5,997 nt of DNA from contig JAPUJS010000394.1 in assembly GCA_027296045.1 (NCBI GenBank), positions 1 to 5,997 of the forward strand, given 5' to 3'. This stretch comes from a bacterium (lineage in GTDB: Bacteria; Latescibacterota; UBA2968). The notes below the pieces were generated by a model. That model had not been told where the DNA came from. It ran no database searches and saw only the letters and a list, made by a program, of their open reading frames with translations. Shown here in pieces: positions 5,620-5,997 of this stretch (position 1 is the stretch's first letter; each line of letters starts with the position of its first letter). A program made the translations under genes and the position numbers.

Positions 5620-5997
5620 ATGATCGTCAAACCCCGAATCCGCGGGTTCATCTGCACCACCGCCCACCCGGTCGGCTGCGCCAAACACGTCCAGGAACAA
5701 ATTGACTGGGTCAAAAGCCAGCCTGCCATCCAGGGCCCGAAAAACGTCCTTGTGGTCGGCTCGTCCGCCGGCTACGGCCTCTCCTCCCGAATCGTCGCCA
5801 GTTTTGGCACCGGGGCAGGCACCATCGGCGTCTTCTTTGAACGCCCCGCTGCCAGAAAACGAACCGCCTCTGCGGGCTGGTACAATTCCATCGCCTTCCA
5901 AAAAGCCGCCCGAAAAGCCGGGTACGTGGCCGAAAACATCAACGGCGATGCCTTCTCCGACGAGATCAAGGCCCAAACCATCCAGACCATCCAGGAC
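5620..5997 (+). CDS. fabV: FabV/TER-type NADH enoyl-ACP (trans-2-enoyl-CoA) reductase, C-terminus beyond the window
   Basis: First 126 residues of a protein usually about 400 long. FabV reduces the trans-2 double bond of enoyl-ACP with NADH in the last step of each fatty-acid elongation cycle; close relatives (TER) act on crotonyl-CoA. The opening MIVKPRIRGFICTTAHPVGC (1-20) is the family signature. The long Rossmann nucleotide loop VLVVGSSAGYGLSSR (43-57) fits the FabV GxxxGxG pattern, followed by TIGVFFERPA (68-77), the substrate-side AGWYN (85-89) and INGDAFSDEIK (107-117). The catalytic Tyr-x8-Lys pair lies outside the window. GAAAGGA (5606-5612) is 7 nt before the ATG. FabV enzymes are known for low sensitivity to triclosan, but this cannot be judged here. 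FabV versus TER specificity is also open. Confidence 0.95.
   Translation, partial: MIVKPRIRGFICTTAHPVGCAKHVQEQIDWVKSQPAIQGPKNVLVVGSSAGYGLSSRIVASFGTGAGTIGVFFERPAARKRTASAGWYNSIAFQKAARKAGYVAENINGDAFSDEIKAQTIQTIQD

Noticed and set aside
5494..5976. A 160-codon minus-strand frame opposite fabV
   Set aside because: The plus strand here encodes an unmistakable FabV N-terminus with a good ribosome site; the antisense frame is a by-product of its codon use.
1..5997. Mobile element, CRISPR array, prophage, toxin-antitoxin or defence cluster
   Set aside because: No transposase, integrase, repeat array, tRNA or small paired-gene pattern was found on either strand; every sizeable coding stretch fits a known chromosomal family.

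Overview
The window looks like an ordinary stretch of chromosome from a Gram-negative-type bacterium of moderate GC, probably an uncultured lineage that cannot be named from this sequence. The evidence is a secreted LolA-fold protein, a FliL-like membrane protein, a bacterial FabV enoyl reductase, Shine-Dalgarno sites before several genes and sigma70-like promoters. There is no mobile element, CRISPR array, tRNA or rRNA. One gene, trmY, belongs to a family best known from archaea.

Layout, left to right: (1) the N-terminal 224 residues of an M20 zinc peptidase/deacylase on the minus strand, running off the left edge; (2) a divergent spacer with a good promoter facing right; (3) a FliL-like single-pass membrane protein on the plus strand, convergent with (4) an exported LolA-like protein on the minus strand, with only 39 bp between them; (5) trmY on the plus strand, divergent from the LolA-like gene by 33 bp; (6) a TauE/SafE-type permease with its own promoter; (7) an AGCS sodium:alanine/glycine symporter, followed by a clear terminator; (8) the first 126 codons of fabV, running off the right edge.

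The genes do not form one pathway. Strand alternates over the first half, and the four right-hand genes are separated by 140 to 190 bp spacers with promoter-, hairpin- or terminator-like signals, so most are probably single-gene transcription units. The shared theme is the cell envelope and membrane: FliL-like, LolA-like, two transporters and a fatty-acid synthesis enzyme. The tRNA methyltransferase and the peptidase are unrelated housekeeping or accessory functions.

No new multi-gene system is evident. The points most worth a second look are the archaeal-type TrmY in a bacterial setting, two RNA or DNA hairpins (one burying the symporter's ribosome binding site, one in the fabV leader), an M20 enzyme whose usual Glu-Glu catalytic pair reads His-Glu, and an orphan FliL-like gene without flagellar neighbours.
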